Source of the DNA: Phocaeicola barnesiae DSM 18169 = JCM 13652
GTDB lineage: Bacteria; Bacteroidota; Bacteroidia; Bacteroidales; Bacteroidaceae
NCBI RefSeq assembly: GCF_000374585.1
Contig: NZ_KB894644.1
Location: 292,133 to 356,132, forward strand
DNA: 64,000 nucleotides
Reading direction: 5' to 3'
In this document: piece by piece, positions 26,824 to 35,166 of the stretch
Numbering within the stretch: position 1 is the first letter of the stretch
How the letters are laid out: each line of letters opens with the position of its first letter
Made by a program: the position numbers and the translations under genes
Notes under the pieces: model-generated
What the model was told of the DNA's origin: nothing
Database searches by the model: none
What the model saw: the letters and a program-made list of their open reading frames with translations, nothing else

Positions 26824-28605
26824 TTATTTCTTACCTTCCAACTGTTCTTTCAAAGCAGCCAGTGCGTCGATGTCACCCAGTGTAGTTGAAGCAGCCTGGT
26901 TCTGAATCATCGGAGTTTCTTCTTTCTTAGAAGATTTCTTTGCCTTCTTTTCTGCTTTTTCTTCTGCTTTAGCAGCATCTTCGAAGATACGGCTGTGAGA
27001 CAGGATGATACGTTTTGCATCCTTGTTGAATTCGATTACCTTGAACGGCAATTTTTCTTCCAACTGAGCCTGTGAACCATCTTCTTTTACCAGGTGTTTC
27101 GGAGTAGCGAAACCTTCAACACCGTAAGGCAGAGCAACTACAGCACCCTTATCCAGCATTTCGATGATAGTACCTTCGTGAACTGAACCTACAGTAAATA
27201 CAGTTTCGAATACATCCCAAGGATTTTCTTCCAACTGCTTGTGACCCAAGCTCAGACGACGGTTTTCCTTGTCGATTTCCAGAACTACTACTTCGATGTC
27301 GGCACCGATCTGAGTGAATTCTGACGGGTGTTTGATCTTCTTAGTCCAAGACAGGTCTGAGATGTGGATCAAACCGTCTACGCCTTCTTCGATTTCAACG
27401 AATACGCCGAAGTTAGTGAAGTTGCGTACTTTAGCAGTGTGCTTAGAACCTACCGGATATTTTTCTTCGATAGTTTCCCATGGGTCAGCCTTCAGCTGTT
27501 TGATACCCAAAGACATCTTGCGTTCGTCGCGGTCCAGAGTCAGGATAACAGCTTCTACTTCGTCACCTACTTTCATGAAGTCCTGTGCAGAACGCAGGTG
27601 CTGTGACCAAGACATTTCTGATACGTGGATCAGACCTTCTACGCCCGGAGCGATTTCGATGAATGCACCGTAGTCAGCCATAACGACTACTTTACCCTTC
27701 ACGTGGTCGCCTACCTTCAAGTTAGGATCCAGTGCATCCCATGGGTGCGGAGTCAGCTGTTTCAGACCCAAAGCGATACGTTTCTTTTCGTCATCGAAGT
27801 CAAGGATAACTACGTTCAACTTCTGATCCAACTGAACAACTTCACGCGGATCGCTTACACGGCCCCAAGACAAGTCTGTGATGTGGATCAAACCGTCTAC
27901 GCCGCCCAAGTCGATGAATACACCGTAAGATGTGATATTTTTAACAGTACCTTCCAGTACCTGACCTTTTTCAAGTTTGCTGATGATTTCTTTCTTCTGC
28001 TGTTCCAGTTCAGCTTCGATAAGAGCCTTGTGAGAAACAACAACGTTCTTGAATTCCTGGTTGATCTTAACAACCTTGAATTCCATAGTCTTGCCTACGA
28101 ATACATCGTAGTCACGGATAGGTTTAACATCGATCTGAGAACCCGGCAAGAATGCTTCGATACCGAATACGTCAACGATCATACCACCCTTAGTGCGGCA
28201 CTTGATGTAACCCTTGATGATTTCTTCGTTTTCAAGAGCAGCGTTTACACGATCCCAAGAACGAGTAGCACGTGCTTTCTTGTGGGACAGGATCAACTGA
28301 CCTTTTTTGTCTTCCTGGTTTTCGATGTATACTTCTACAGTATCACCTACCTTCAAATCCGGATTGTAACGGAATTCGCTCAACGGAATGATACCGTCTG
28401 ATTTGTAGCCGATGTTTACTACAACTTCGCGTTTGTTCATTGCGATTACAGTACCGTCTACAACCTCACGGTCGTTAACTTTGTTCAATGTGCTGTCATA
28501 AGCCTTTTCCAGGTCTTCTTTGCTTACATTGCTTACTGCATCACCGTTTTCATAAGCATCCCAGTTGAAATCTTCAATAGGAGCAATGTTCTTTAAGTTT
28601 TCCAT
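26824..28605 (-). CDS. rpsA: 30S ribosomal protein S1
   Basis: This 593-residue protein has six consecutive S1 (OB-fold) domains, e.g. GTVKNITSYGVFIDLGGVDGLIHITDLSWGR and AKVRNFTNFGVFVEIEEGVDGLIHISDLSW. S1 helps the 30S subunit unwind and bind mRNA; in Bacteroidetes, where Shine-Dalgarno sites are weak, this is especially relevant. The C-terminal 50 residues are Lys/Glu/Ala-rich. It is transcribed from a -7 box at 28671-28678, with a leader of about 60 bases. Confidence 0.96.
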   Translation of the reverse strand: MENLKNIAPIEDFNWDAYENGDAVSNVSKEDLEKAYDSTLNKVNDREVVDGTVIAMNKREVVVNIGYKSDGIIPLSEFRYNPDLKVGDTVEVYIENQEDKKGQLILSHKKARATRSWDRVNAALENEEIIKGYIKCRTKGGMIVDVFGIEAFLPGSQIDVKPIRDYDVFVGKTMEFKVVKINQEFKNVVVSHKALIEAELEQQKKEIISKLEKGQVLEGTVKNITSYGVFIDLGGVDGLIHITDLSWGRVSDPREVVQLDQKLNVVILDFDDEKKRIALGLKQLTPHPWDALDPNLKVGDHVKGKVVVMADYGAFIEIAPGVEGLIHVSEMSWSQHLRSAQDFMKVGDEVEAVILTLDRDERKMSLGIKQLKADPWETIEEKYPVGSKHTAKVRNFTNFGVFVEIEEGVDGLIHISDLSWTKKIKHPSEFTQIGADIEVVVLEIDKENRRLSLGHKQLEENPWDVFETVFTVGSVHEGTIIEMLDKGAVVALPYGVEGFATPKHLVKEDGSQAQLEEKLPFKVIEFNKDAKRIILSHSRIFEDAAKAEEKAEKKAKKSSKKEETPMIQNQAASTTLGDIDALAALKEQLEGKK

Positions 28606-28670
28606 TAATTGATAATTGATTTTAAATAACTAATTGTGTTAGACTTTATATAGTTTATCTAATTCGGGCG

Positions 28671-28678
28671 CAAAATTA
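28671..28678 (-). promoter_or_regulatory. -7 promoter box of rpsA
   Basis: On the minus strand it reads TAATTTTG, matching TAnnTTTG. The 60-base AT-rich leader between it and the start is unusual for its length and could carry autogenous control. Confidence 0.7.
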
Positions 28679-28738
28679 CAATAAATTTCTGATATAGAAA
28701 AGATATTGAGGCTTTTTTCTCCCGTACGGAAAAGAAAA

Positions 28739-28777
28739 CGGTGGCCTTTCCCGCGAAAATACCGGAAAAGGCCACCG
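28739..28777 (-). terminator. Terminator of the SIMPL-domain gene
   Basis: The arms CGGTGGCCTTT (28739-28749) and AAAGGCCACCG (28767-28777) are perfectly complementary and lie just downstream of the SIMPL gene stop on the minus strand. Confidence 0.8.
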
Positions 28778-28799
28778 CAAAGGGAAGGGGCCGGACCTG

Positions 28800-29504
28800 T
28801 CATTCCTCGAGCAGGTAGTCGATGGTGGTCACTACCCGTACATTTTTGATATAGGGTGTGTTCGGGTCACGGTCGGAGATGCTGAACTGCCCTTGTGAGG
28901 CTTTCTTGATTTTTCCCAGACGGCTTTCAGAGTCCTTGGCGAACTTTTCCGCGGCCTCCCGGGCGTTTCGGGTCGCTTCTTCTATCATCTGCGGCTTGAT
29001 TTTGTTCAGGCTGGTGTATTCGTAGACCACGTTGTAGCGGTAGTCGCCCGACGTGATGGCCACACCCCGCTTCAGCAGTTCCCCTTGTTCGGAAATCAGT
29101 TTCCTTACCAGGTTTGTCTTGTTGGAGTTGACCGTGATGACGCTCGTTACGTTGTACCGGTAGGACGAGTTCCGGTCGCCGCTATAGCGTTCGGCCTTCA
29201 TGTCGATGATTTCCGGGGCGTTGACACTGATCTCCTTTTCGTCGATGCCCTGTTCTTTCAGGAACTGGACAATGGTCTGGTTATTCTGCTTGATGTCATC
29301 GTACAGGGTGTTCAGGTTATCACCCAGGTTCTTGTAGACCAGGGGCCAGATTACCTTGTCGGCCTGTACTTCCATTTCGGCCAGACCTTTTACCGTCACC
29401 GTCCGGTCCTTGGCGGCGAATGTGTTCAATCCCTGCTGGATAAAGAAGCCCAACAGAATCAGCCCCACCATGATGAGGGCGGCTTCAAGTCTTAGATTTT
29501 TCAT
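28800..29504 (-). CDS. SIMPL domain (DUF541) protein
   Basis: This 234-residue protein has an N-terminal hydrophobic segment (about residues 8-28, AALIMVGLILLGFFIQQGL) that is a signal anchor. A SIMPL/DUF541 domain follows, with DRTVTVKGLAEMEVQADK and the Asn/Tyr-rich strand YRYNVTSVITVNSNK. Periplasmic SIMPL proteins such as YggE relate to oxidative stress and channel formation, with unclear mechanism. It lies 22 bases downstream of murQ on the same strand and may be part of that operon. Confidence 0.85.
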   Translation of the reverse strand: MKNLRLEAALIMVGLILLGFFIQQGLNTFAAKDRTVTVKGLAEMEVQADKVIWPLVYKNLGDNLNTLYDDIKQNNQTIVQFLKEQGIDEKEISVNAPEIIDMKAERYSGDRNSSYRYNVTSVITVNSNKTNLVRKLISEQGELLKRGVAITSGDYRYNVVYEYTSLNKIKPQMIEEATRNAREAAEKFAKDSESRLGKIKKASQGQFSISDRDPNTPYIKNVRVVTTIDYLLEE

Positions 29505-29526
29505 GATACATAGGTTTTAAAAGTGA

Positions 29527-30345
29527 TTAGTTCTTGTCTCCGGCGTGTTTCAACGCTTCCGCCACGTCCTTGTACGTCTGTAGAAGTTCCCGGGCTTCGG
29601 CATACGGCAGACCGGCTTTCTTCATGATGATGCTCGTCCCCCTTTCCCAAAGCTTCCGGTTGTTCAGCCGCATCTTTACCATGCTGTTCCCTTGAACCCT
29701 CCCCAGCTTGATCATCAGGGTCGAGCTGATCATGTTCAGGATCATCTTCTGGCCGGTACCGCTTTTCATGCGTGAGCTTCCCGTGATGAATTCGGGACCC
29801 ACCATCATCTCTATGCCGATTTCGGCCGCTTCGGAAAGCGGTGAGTGGGGATTGCTGTAGATGCCGGCCGTAAGCAGGCCATGTTTCCGTGCCTGGGTGA
29901 CGGCGCCCACCACATACGGCGTGGTGCCCGAGGCTGATATCCCGACCAGGCAATCGCATTCCGTTGGGCGGTAGGCGAGCAGGTCCTTCCAGCCCTCTTC
30001 GGGGTTGTCCTCCGCCTGTTCTACCGCCTGCCTGAGCGCCTTGTCTCCTCCGGCAATGAGGCCGATGACGGTATCTTCCGGCATTCCGAAAGTCGGAGGG
30101 ATTTCCGACGCGTCCAGTACCCCCAGCCGTCCGCTGGTACCCGCACCGATGTAGAACAGCCGTCCGCCTTGCTGGATCCGGGGGAGAGCCCGTACCACGA
30201 AGGCTTCCACCTGGGGCAGGCAGGCTTCCACCGCGTCTGCTACCCGATGGTCCTCGCGGTTGATGTCGCGCAACAGGTCGCGTACCGGTTGTTGCTCCAG
30301 GTTGTCATACAGGGAATTTTCTTCGGTGACTTGTCGGAATTTCAT
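29527..30345 (-). CDS. murQ: N-acetylmuramic acid 6-phosphate etherase
   Basis: This 272-residue enzyme removes the lactyl ether from MurNAc-6-phosphate to give GlcNAc-6-phosphate, part of cell-wall recycling. The SIS-fold motifs are present: FYIGAGTSGRLGVLDASEIPPTFG (about residues 63-86), GISASGTTPYVVGA and GPEFITGSSRMKSGTGQKMILN. The length is slightly below the usual 300. It follows a sugar kinase gene by 12 bases, matching the murK-murQ arrangement known from Bacteroidetes such as Tannerella. Confidence 0.95.
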   Translation of the reverse strand: MKFRQVTEENSLYDNLEQQPVRDLLRDINREDHRVADAVEACLPQVEAFVVRALPRIQQGGRLFYIGAGTSGRLGVLDASEIPPTFGMPEDTVIGLIAGGDKALRQAVEQAEDNPEEGWKDLLAYRPTECDCLVGISASGTTPYVVGAVTQARKHGLLTAGIYSNPHSPLSEAAEIGIEMMVGPEFITGSSRMKSGTGQKMILNMISSTLMIKLGRVQGNSMVKMRLNNRKLWERGTSIIMKKAGLPYAEARELLQTYKDVAEALKHAGDKN

Positions 30346-30357
30346 GACGTTTCGGTG

Positions 30358-31206
30358 TTAAGGGTGAAAATGGTAGACAGATAGCTCGTCTATCGGATTC
30401 TTGACGAACCGGCCGATGGGGAGCTGAAGCTCCTTGGCGCTTTCCTGAATCTCTTGCTGGAAGTACCACGCGATGGAGCCGACAAAAGAGACAGGCCATG
30501 TCCGTTTGTAAAGCAGGACGTTCCGCTTGAAGAACTCCCTGAAGCAGTCCTTCAGAAATTCCTTGACCTCCGGAACTTCCCGTTGCTCATATATATATGG
30601 TGTCAGGCTTGCCAGGAAACGGTTGGCCTGAGGTTGCCGGTATACTTTCTCCAGCAGGTCGGGTAGGGTAAGCCCGTACCGTTCCATGAGGCCTTCGGCC
30701 AGGAAACCGGGGAGCTGGCGTTTCAGGCAATCGCCTACGAAGCGCTTGCCCAGATAGGCTCCGCTCCCTTCGTCGCCCAGGATATATCCCAAAGGAGAAA
30801 TGTTGTCGATAATCTGTGTCCCGTCATACAGGCAGGAGTTGGAACCGGTACCCAGGATGCAGGCAATCCCCGGTTCTCGTTGGCAGAGGGCACGTGCGGC
30901 CCCCAGCAGGTCGGTAGAAACCTGTACTGAAGCATGAGGGAACCAATGCTCCAGGATGTGTACGATTCCTCCTGTCCGCTCCGGCAGGCATCCGGCTCCG
31001 TAGAAATGGATGGCCGTACACTCCGGTTGGAAGGAAGCAGGCAGTTGCGGAATCAGCTGATGGCGGATGATTTCCTCCATGTAAGTCTGGTCCATGTGAA
31101 ACGGGTTGATTCCTTCTGTGTGGATGGTCTGTCGGTCGGAGAGGGTTGCGCCGAAGCACCAGTCTGTTTTTGTAGCTCCGCTATCCGCTATCAGTATCAT
31201 AGGCAT
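30358..31206 (-). CDS. BadF/BadG-type N-acetylglucosamine/N-acetylmuramate kinase
   Basis: This 282-residue ASKHA-fold kinase has an N-terminal phosphate loop (LIADSGATKTDW, about residues 4-15), a central sugar/ATP motif ILGTGSNSCLYDG (about 116) and GYILGDEGSGAYLGK (about 135), as in N-acetylglucosamine kinases. As the first gene before murQ it probably phosphorylates MurNAc (MurK role) and possibly GlcNAc, supplying MurQ's substrate. A MurNAc transporter is not in the window. Confidence 0.88.
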   Translation of the reverse strand: MPMILIADSGATKTDWCFGATLSDRQTIHTEGINPFHMDQTYMEEIIRHQLIPQLPASFQPECTAIHFYGAGCLPERTGGIVHILEHWFPHASVQVSTDLLGAARALCQREPGIACILGTGSNSCLYDGTQIIDNISPLGYILGDEGSGAYLGKRFVGDCLKRQLPGFLAEGLMERYGLTLPDLLEKVYRQPQANRFLASLTPYIYEQREVPEVKEFLKDCFREFFKRNVLLYKRTWPVSFVGSIAWYFQQEIQESAKELQLPIGRFVKNPIDELSVYHFHP

Positions 31207-31304
31207 GTTTCAGTTTGTTGCGTTTAAACAAAGATAAAGAAAGGCGAGCGGAGAGGCAAACGAAAAACGAAGTTTTTCAGGTTTGACAATCCCGGATAAA
31301 TAAA

Positions 31305-31338
31305 AATCACGGTACCTCCCGAGGGAAATGCCGTGATT
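31305..31338 (-). terminator. Terminator of the SlyD-type gene
   Basis: The arms AATCACGG (31305-31312) and CCGTGATT (31331-31338) are complementary. On the minus strand a T-rich tract follows. Confidence 0.8.
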
Positions 31339-31363
31339 CTATATCCTGTAGTGGAACCGGCAA

Positions 31364-31957
31364 TTAATGGCAATGGCCGCATCCGCCGCCGCAGCATCCG
31401 TCTTCTTCCTGATGGTCGTGTCCGCCGCATCCGCCGCCGCAACCTTCGCAACCGCCGCCGCAACCTTCACCGCTCATGGCGTTTACCAGGCTTTCTATCT
31501 CCTTGTTGGTAGCATCGCGCATTTCGATGACGTTTCCTTCGAAAATCAGGTCCTTGCCGGCGTGTGGGTAGTTCAGGTCGAGCACTACCTTGTCATCAGT
31601 GATTTCGCCTACATTGGCATAGAATCTGTTGCCTTCCTGGTCGTTCAGCATGATGATGTTACCCGGGAAGATGTTTTCGCTATCGAAGTTGCCGTCCGGG
31701 TCGCAGAACATAGATTTCGGAACCTGACGTACACCGTCTTCGTCGCGTTCGCCGTATGCCTCGTTACAGGGGATAGTAAAGCTGAATGATGCGCCTTGTG
31801 TAAGGGCCAGGATTTCTTTTTCGAATCTTTCCAATGTATAGCCCAGGCCTGAAATGAACTGGAACGGATGGTTGGCCGGTGCTTCTTCCAGCATTTCTTT
31901 CTTTCCGTCTGTAATGGCATAAAGTTTATATGCTACTGTAATGTATTTATTCTCCAT
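31364..31957 (-). CDS. slyD: SlyD-like FKBP-type peptidyl-prolyl isomerase with metal-binding tail
   Basis: This 197-residue protein has an FKBP-type domain with an IF loop as in SlyD (residues about 1-155, FQFISGLGYTLERFEKEILALTQG, PHAGKDLIFEGNVIEMRDAT). A tail of about 35 residues rich in Gly, Cys and His follows (GEGCGGGCEGCGGGCGGHDH and more), which would bind nickel or other metals. SlyD is a folding helper and nickel-delivery protein. It has its own promoter (31989-31996) and terminator. Confidence 0.92.
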   Translation of the reverse strand: MENKYITVAYKLYAITDGKKEMLEEAPANHPFQFISGLGYTLERFEKEILALTQGASFSFTIPCNEAYGERDEDGVRQVPKSMFCDPDGNFDSENIFPGNIIMLNDQEGNRFYANVGEITDDKVVLDLNYPHAGKDLIFEGNVIEMRDATNKEIESLVNAMSGEGCGGGCEGCGGGCGGHDHQEEDGCCGGGCGHCH

Positions 31958-31988
31958 GTGATTAATAATGATAAATTAAATTCGGTGG

Positions 31989-31996
31989 CAAAGGTA
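31989..31996 (-). promoter_or_regulatory. -7 promoter box of the slyD-like gene
   Basis: On the minus strand it reads TACCTTTG, 32 bases upstream of the start codon. Confidence 0.75.
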
Positions 31997-32333
31997 CAAT
32001 TTTTCGTCGAGCTTACAAGCGTCGCCCTTGTTTTCTTCCCGGTCCCCCGTCCGTTTTTAGCAATTGTTTTCATTTTAAGAGGAGTGTCCTTTCGGTTTAC
32101 CCGGGGGAGGCCGGAGCAGGGGTGTGTCGGACCCGTGGAGCCGGGAATGCCCGCCTTTGGGCTCTCTTCGTTGCAGATTGGCCATGCCTGCCGTCCTTTT
32201 CCTGCCATACGTCATTCGGGAGGATTGAGGATTGACAAAATGCTACTTTTTTATCTTTCTGTCGGCTTAATCTGTTTTTAAAAAATAAAGAAATCTTTAT
32301 ACTAAATAAGTTTCAATAATAAAATGATAGTTG
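31997..32333. other. Divergent intergenic region between slyD and aspA
   Basis: No gene is supported in this stretch. The left part is GC-rich and without pattern, and the right part is AT-rich and leads into the aspA promoter. No hairpin of note was seen. Confidence 0.55.
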
Positions 32334-32341
32334 TATCTTTG
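32334..32341 (+). promoter_or_regulatory. -7 promoter box of aspA
   Basis: TATCTTTG matches TAnnTTTG, with a TTTC at 32311-32314 spaced 19 bases upstream. The longer frame starting at 32331 would overlap this box, so the start at 32391 is the real one. Confidence 0.75.
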
Positions 32342-32390
32342 CCGTACATTTACAGAAAGCAGTAGGAATAACTTAAAATTTTTGATATAT

Positions 32391-33818
32391 ATGAAGACTA
32401 CGAATGAATATCGTGTAGAGCATGACCTGTTGGGTAAACGTGAATTGCCTGTTGATGCATTGTATGGAATCCAGACCTTGCGTGGCGTAGAGAATTTCTC
32501 CATCAGCCGTTTCAGACTGGACCAGTATCCTTTGTTCATTAATGGTCTTGCCTATACGAAATGGGCGGCTGCTGAAGCCAACCATCAGCTGGGTCTGCTC
32601 ACCGACGAGCAGTTCAACGCCATAAAGGCGGCTTGTGAGGATATCCTTGCCGGTAAGTACCACGACCAGTTCTTGGTAGATATGATTCAGGGTGGGGCAG
32701 GTACCAGTACGAATATGAACGCCAACGAAGTGATTGCCAACATCGCCCTGATGCACATGGGCCATCAGCCGGGCGAGTACGAATATTGCTCTCCGCACGA
32801 CCAGGTGAACCGTTCCCAGTCTACCAACGATGCATACCCCACCGCTATCCATATCGGACTCTATGCCAGCCACCTGAAAATGTTGCCGCATCTGAAGGAG
32901 CTGATTGCCTCGTTGAAGAAGAAGGGAGACGAATTTGCCCATATCATCAAGATGGGACGTACCCAGTTGGAAGACGCGGTACCTATGACACTGGGACAGA
33001 CCTTCCATGGATTTGCCAGCATCCTCGAGAACGAACTTCTTCACCTGGAAGAAGCCGCTACAGATTTCTTGACGGTCAATCTGGGTGCTACGGCCATCGG
33101 TACAGGTATCTGTTCAGAGCCGGGATATGCCGAAAAGGCGGTCGAAGCACTGGCACGTATCACCGGTTGGAAGGTGGTGCTTTCCGAGGATTGGGTAGGG
33201 GCCACCTCCGATACATCGTGCATGGTGGGTTACATGTCTGCCCTGAAGCGGGTGGCCGTGAAGTTGAGTAAAATCAGCAACGATTTGCGTCTGTTGTCCA
33301 GCGGTCCGCGTTGCGGTCTGGGCGAAATCAACCTTCCTGCCCGTCAGCCGGGGTCATCCATCATGCCGGGTAAGGTCAATCCGGTTATTCCGGAAGTGGT
33401 CAGCCAGGTAGCGTTCAAGGTGATGGGAAATGAATTGTGTACGACGATGGCCGGCGAGGCTGCCCAGATGGAGCTGAACGCGATGGAACCGGTGATGGCA
33501 CAATGTTGCTTCGAATCCATCGACCTGCTGATTCATGCCTACGATACGTTACGTACGCTTTGCATCGATGGTATTACCGCCAATGAAGCCAAATGTGTAG
33601 AAGAAGTGCACAATAGCATCGGTGTGGTAACCGCCTTGAATCCTTATATCGGTTACGACCATGCCACCGCCATTGCCAAGAAGGCGCTGGAAACCGGTCA
33701 AAGTGTGTACAAGCTGGTTCTGGAAGAAGGCATTCTTACCAAGGAAGACTTGGACACTATTCTGAATCCGAAAAACATGGTTCGCCCGGTGAAACTCGAT
33801 ATTCATGCAAAGGGTTAA
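32391..33818 (+). CDS. aspA: Aspartate ammonia-lyase
   Basis: This enzyme of about 475 residues turns aspartate into fumarate and ammonia. The fumarase/aspartase superfamily signature GSSIMPGKVNP (about residue 320) is present, with GRTQLEDAVPMTLGQ and the aspartase-type N-terminus YRVEHDLLGKRELPVDALYGIQT. It favours aspartase over fumarase. In Bacteroides it feeds fumarate into respiration. The start was set by the promoter and by family length. A palindrome-rich hairpin and a second terminator hairpin follow. Confidence 0.95.
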   Translation: MKTTNEYRVEHDLLGKRELPVDALYGIQTLRGVENFSISRFRLDQYPLFINGLAYTKWAAAEANHQLGLLTDEQFNAIKAACEDILAGKYHDQFLVDMIQGGAGTSTNMNANEVIANIALMHMGHQPGEYEYCSPHDQVNRSQSTNDAYPTAIHIGLYASHLKMLPHLKELIASLKKKGDEFAHIIKMGRTQLEDAVPMTLGQTFHGFASILENELLHLEEAATDFLTVNLGATAIGTGICSEPGYAEKAVEALARITGWKVVLSEDWVGATSDTSCMVGYMSALKRVAVKLSKISNDLRLLSSGPRCGLGEINLPARQPGSSIMPGKVNPVIPEVVSQVAFKVMGNELCTTMAGEAAQMELNAMEPVMAQCCFESIDLLIHAYDTLRTLCIDGITANEAKCVEEVHNSIGVVTALNPYIGYDHATAIAKKALETGQSVYKLVLEEGILTKEDLDTILNPKNMVRPVKLDIHAKG

Positions 33819-33840
33819 ACTCTGAATATGGCTTAGAAAA

Positions 33841-33878
33841 AAACGAACGTTCGTGTCAGTTCGAACGAACGTTCGTTT
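33841..33878 (+). terminator. Hairpin with palindromic arms after aspA
   Basis: The arms 33841-33854 and 33865-33878 are perfect reverse complements; each arm also contains the self-complementary ACGAACGTTCGT. It can fold as one long hairpin or two small ones. It may be a terminator or a protein-binding site; there is no strong T run. Confidence 0.6.
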
Positions 33879-33884
33879 ACAATA

Positions 33885-33928
33885 AAACTTCCTCATGTTT
33901 TCATTCAGACGTGAGGAAGTTTTTTTAA
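33885..33928. terminator. Rho-independent terminator downstream of aspA
   Basis: The arms AAACTTCCTCA (33885-33895) and TGAGGAAGTTT (33912-33922) are complementary and are followed by T residues. It probably serves aspA and, on the other strand, the DUF2721 gene. Confidence 0.85.
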
Positions 33929-33989
33929 TGTGTCCGGAAACAGTCATCGTTTTCCGGAAAGTAGATGTCAATTATTGATGACCAGTCTG

Positions 33990-34382
33990 TTAGTTCTCCA
34001 TGTCCTGCAGGTGGATTTCCAGGGCCTTGACCGAAATCTGGATTTCCCAGATGGAAAGTCCCAGCGAGGCGATGAGCAGCAGGATGGCGAAGCCGAACAC
34101 GTACACCGACAAGGCATGCAGCCCGATGTAGATCAGAAACATGGTAATGACACAGAAGAACAGGCTGGAGATGCCCAATACCTGCATGTTGCGTGTCAGG
34201 TAGAGCCGTTTCCGCAGGTTGGCTATCTGTGCGGCGGTCACCTCGGAATGCTCTTTCACGTACTGTTCCTTCAGGGTACGTACCAGTTGGGCATACGAAA
34301 GGAAACGGTTGGTATAAGCCAGCAGAATCAGCGAGACGGCTGAAAAGAGAAGGGTAGGGGTCGTCAGGGTAAGTTCGTTCAT
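33990..34382 (-). CDS. DUF2721-type small membrane protein
   Basis: This 130-residue protein has three hydrophobic segments (about residues 8-28, 70-88, 91-112) and the DUF2721 pattern (LTTPTLLFSAVSLILLAYTN, YLTRNMQVLGISSLFFC). The function is unknown; it is an inner-membrane protein. I chose the start at 34382 (MNELTLTTP) because the longer frame to 34595 is antisense to, or overlaps, the HD gene and adds unrelated sequence. Confidence 0.75.
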   Translation of the reverse strand: MNELTLTTPTLLFSAVSLILLAYTNRFLSYAQLVRTLKEQYVKEHSEVTAAQIANLRKRLYLTRNMQVLGISSLFFCVITMFLIYIGLHALSVYVFGFAILLLIASLGLSIWEIQISVKALEIHLQDMEN

Positions 34383-34450
34383 ATCTCGGGTATGGGTTTC
34401 TAACAATAACAAAGCGGCACCGGTTTTTGTCCGGCCGTCTGTCCTTTTTT

Positions 34451-35080
34451 TCAATAAGTTTCTTCCGGGTCCTTGCTTTCCAGCAGGTTGGAGGCCAGGC
34501 CGTCGGCAGCCTGGATGAGCGAACAGAGCGGACACAACCGTTTGGCCGTATCGAAATTCGCCTTCAGGTCCGGGCTCTGGAACGGCAGGTCCCATGCCGA
34601 CATGTGCCAGCGGATGGCCATGATTTCATCGTCCGACAGGTCCAGCCCCATCCGTAGCAGGACGATGACCGATTTCTCGCCGTGTCCCAGCGGGAAGTCC
34701 GAGTAGTCCAGTTCGTACGTTTCGTAGTCCACCCATTGTCCCAGGCGGTCCTTCCGCTTCCGGATGCATTTCTGGTAGATGTCCGCCTTGCAGATGTCAT
34801 GCAGCAGGGCGGCGATGATGACACTTTCCTTGTTCAGGCTTTCTTCCAGGTCGGGTTTCAGGGCCAGCATCTGTTCGCGCAGCATCAGACCCACCTTGCA
34901 TACGTTCAGAGAGTGTTCCAGCAATCCCCCTTCGTGGTTGAGGTGGAATTTGCTGGAGGCCGGAGCCTGGAAAAATCCCAGTTCTTCCAGTTGGCCGATG
35001 ACCTCGTCCATTCCTTCCCGTCCGGTTGAGTAAAGCAGTTCCACGAATTCACTTCTGTTCTGTTTCATCTGGAGATTCAT
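34451..35080 (-). CDS. HD-domain hydrolase
   Basis: This 209-residue protein carries the HD-domain metal ligands: His in GGLLEHSLNVCKVG (about residue 55), the HD pair in ALLHDICK (about 95) and a late Asp in LIQAADGLAS. HD proteins hydrolyse phosphoesters of nucleotides or nucleic acids. A CPLC pair near residue 182 is notable. The substrate is unknown. It lies downstream of the acyl-CoA synthetase on the same strand, separated from it by a hairpin at 35103-35148. Confidence 0.82.
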   Translation of the reverse strand: MNLQMKQNRSEFVELLYSTGREGMDEVIGQLEELGFFQAPASSKFHLNHEGGLLEHSLNVCKVGLMLREQMLALKPDLEESLNKESVIIAALLHDICKADIYQKCIRKRKDRLGQWVDYETYELDYSDFPLGHGEKSVIVLLRMGLDLSDDEIMAIRWHMSAWDLPFQSPDLKANFDTAKRLCPLCSLIQAADGLASNLLESKDPEETY

Positions 35081-35102
35081 ACGACATTTGTTTTTATTGG
35101 AA

Positions 35103-35148
35103 GAGGCGTACCGATTTCCTGCCGTTATCCGGCATCATCGTACGCCTC
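35103..35148 (-). terminator. Terminator of the acyl-CoA synthetase gene
   Basis: The arms GAGGCGTAC (35103-35111) and GTACGCCTC (35140-35148) are perfectly complementary. The hairpin lies between the acyl-CoA synthetase stop (35167) and the HD gene start (35080). Confidence 0.75.
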
Positions 35149-35166
35149 CCGGGTTTTCTTTGGTTA

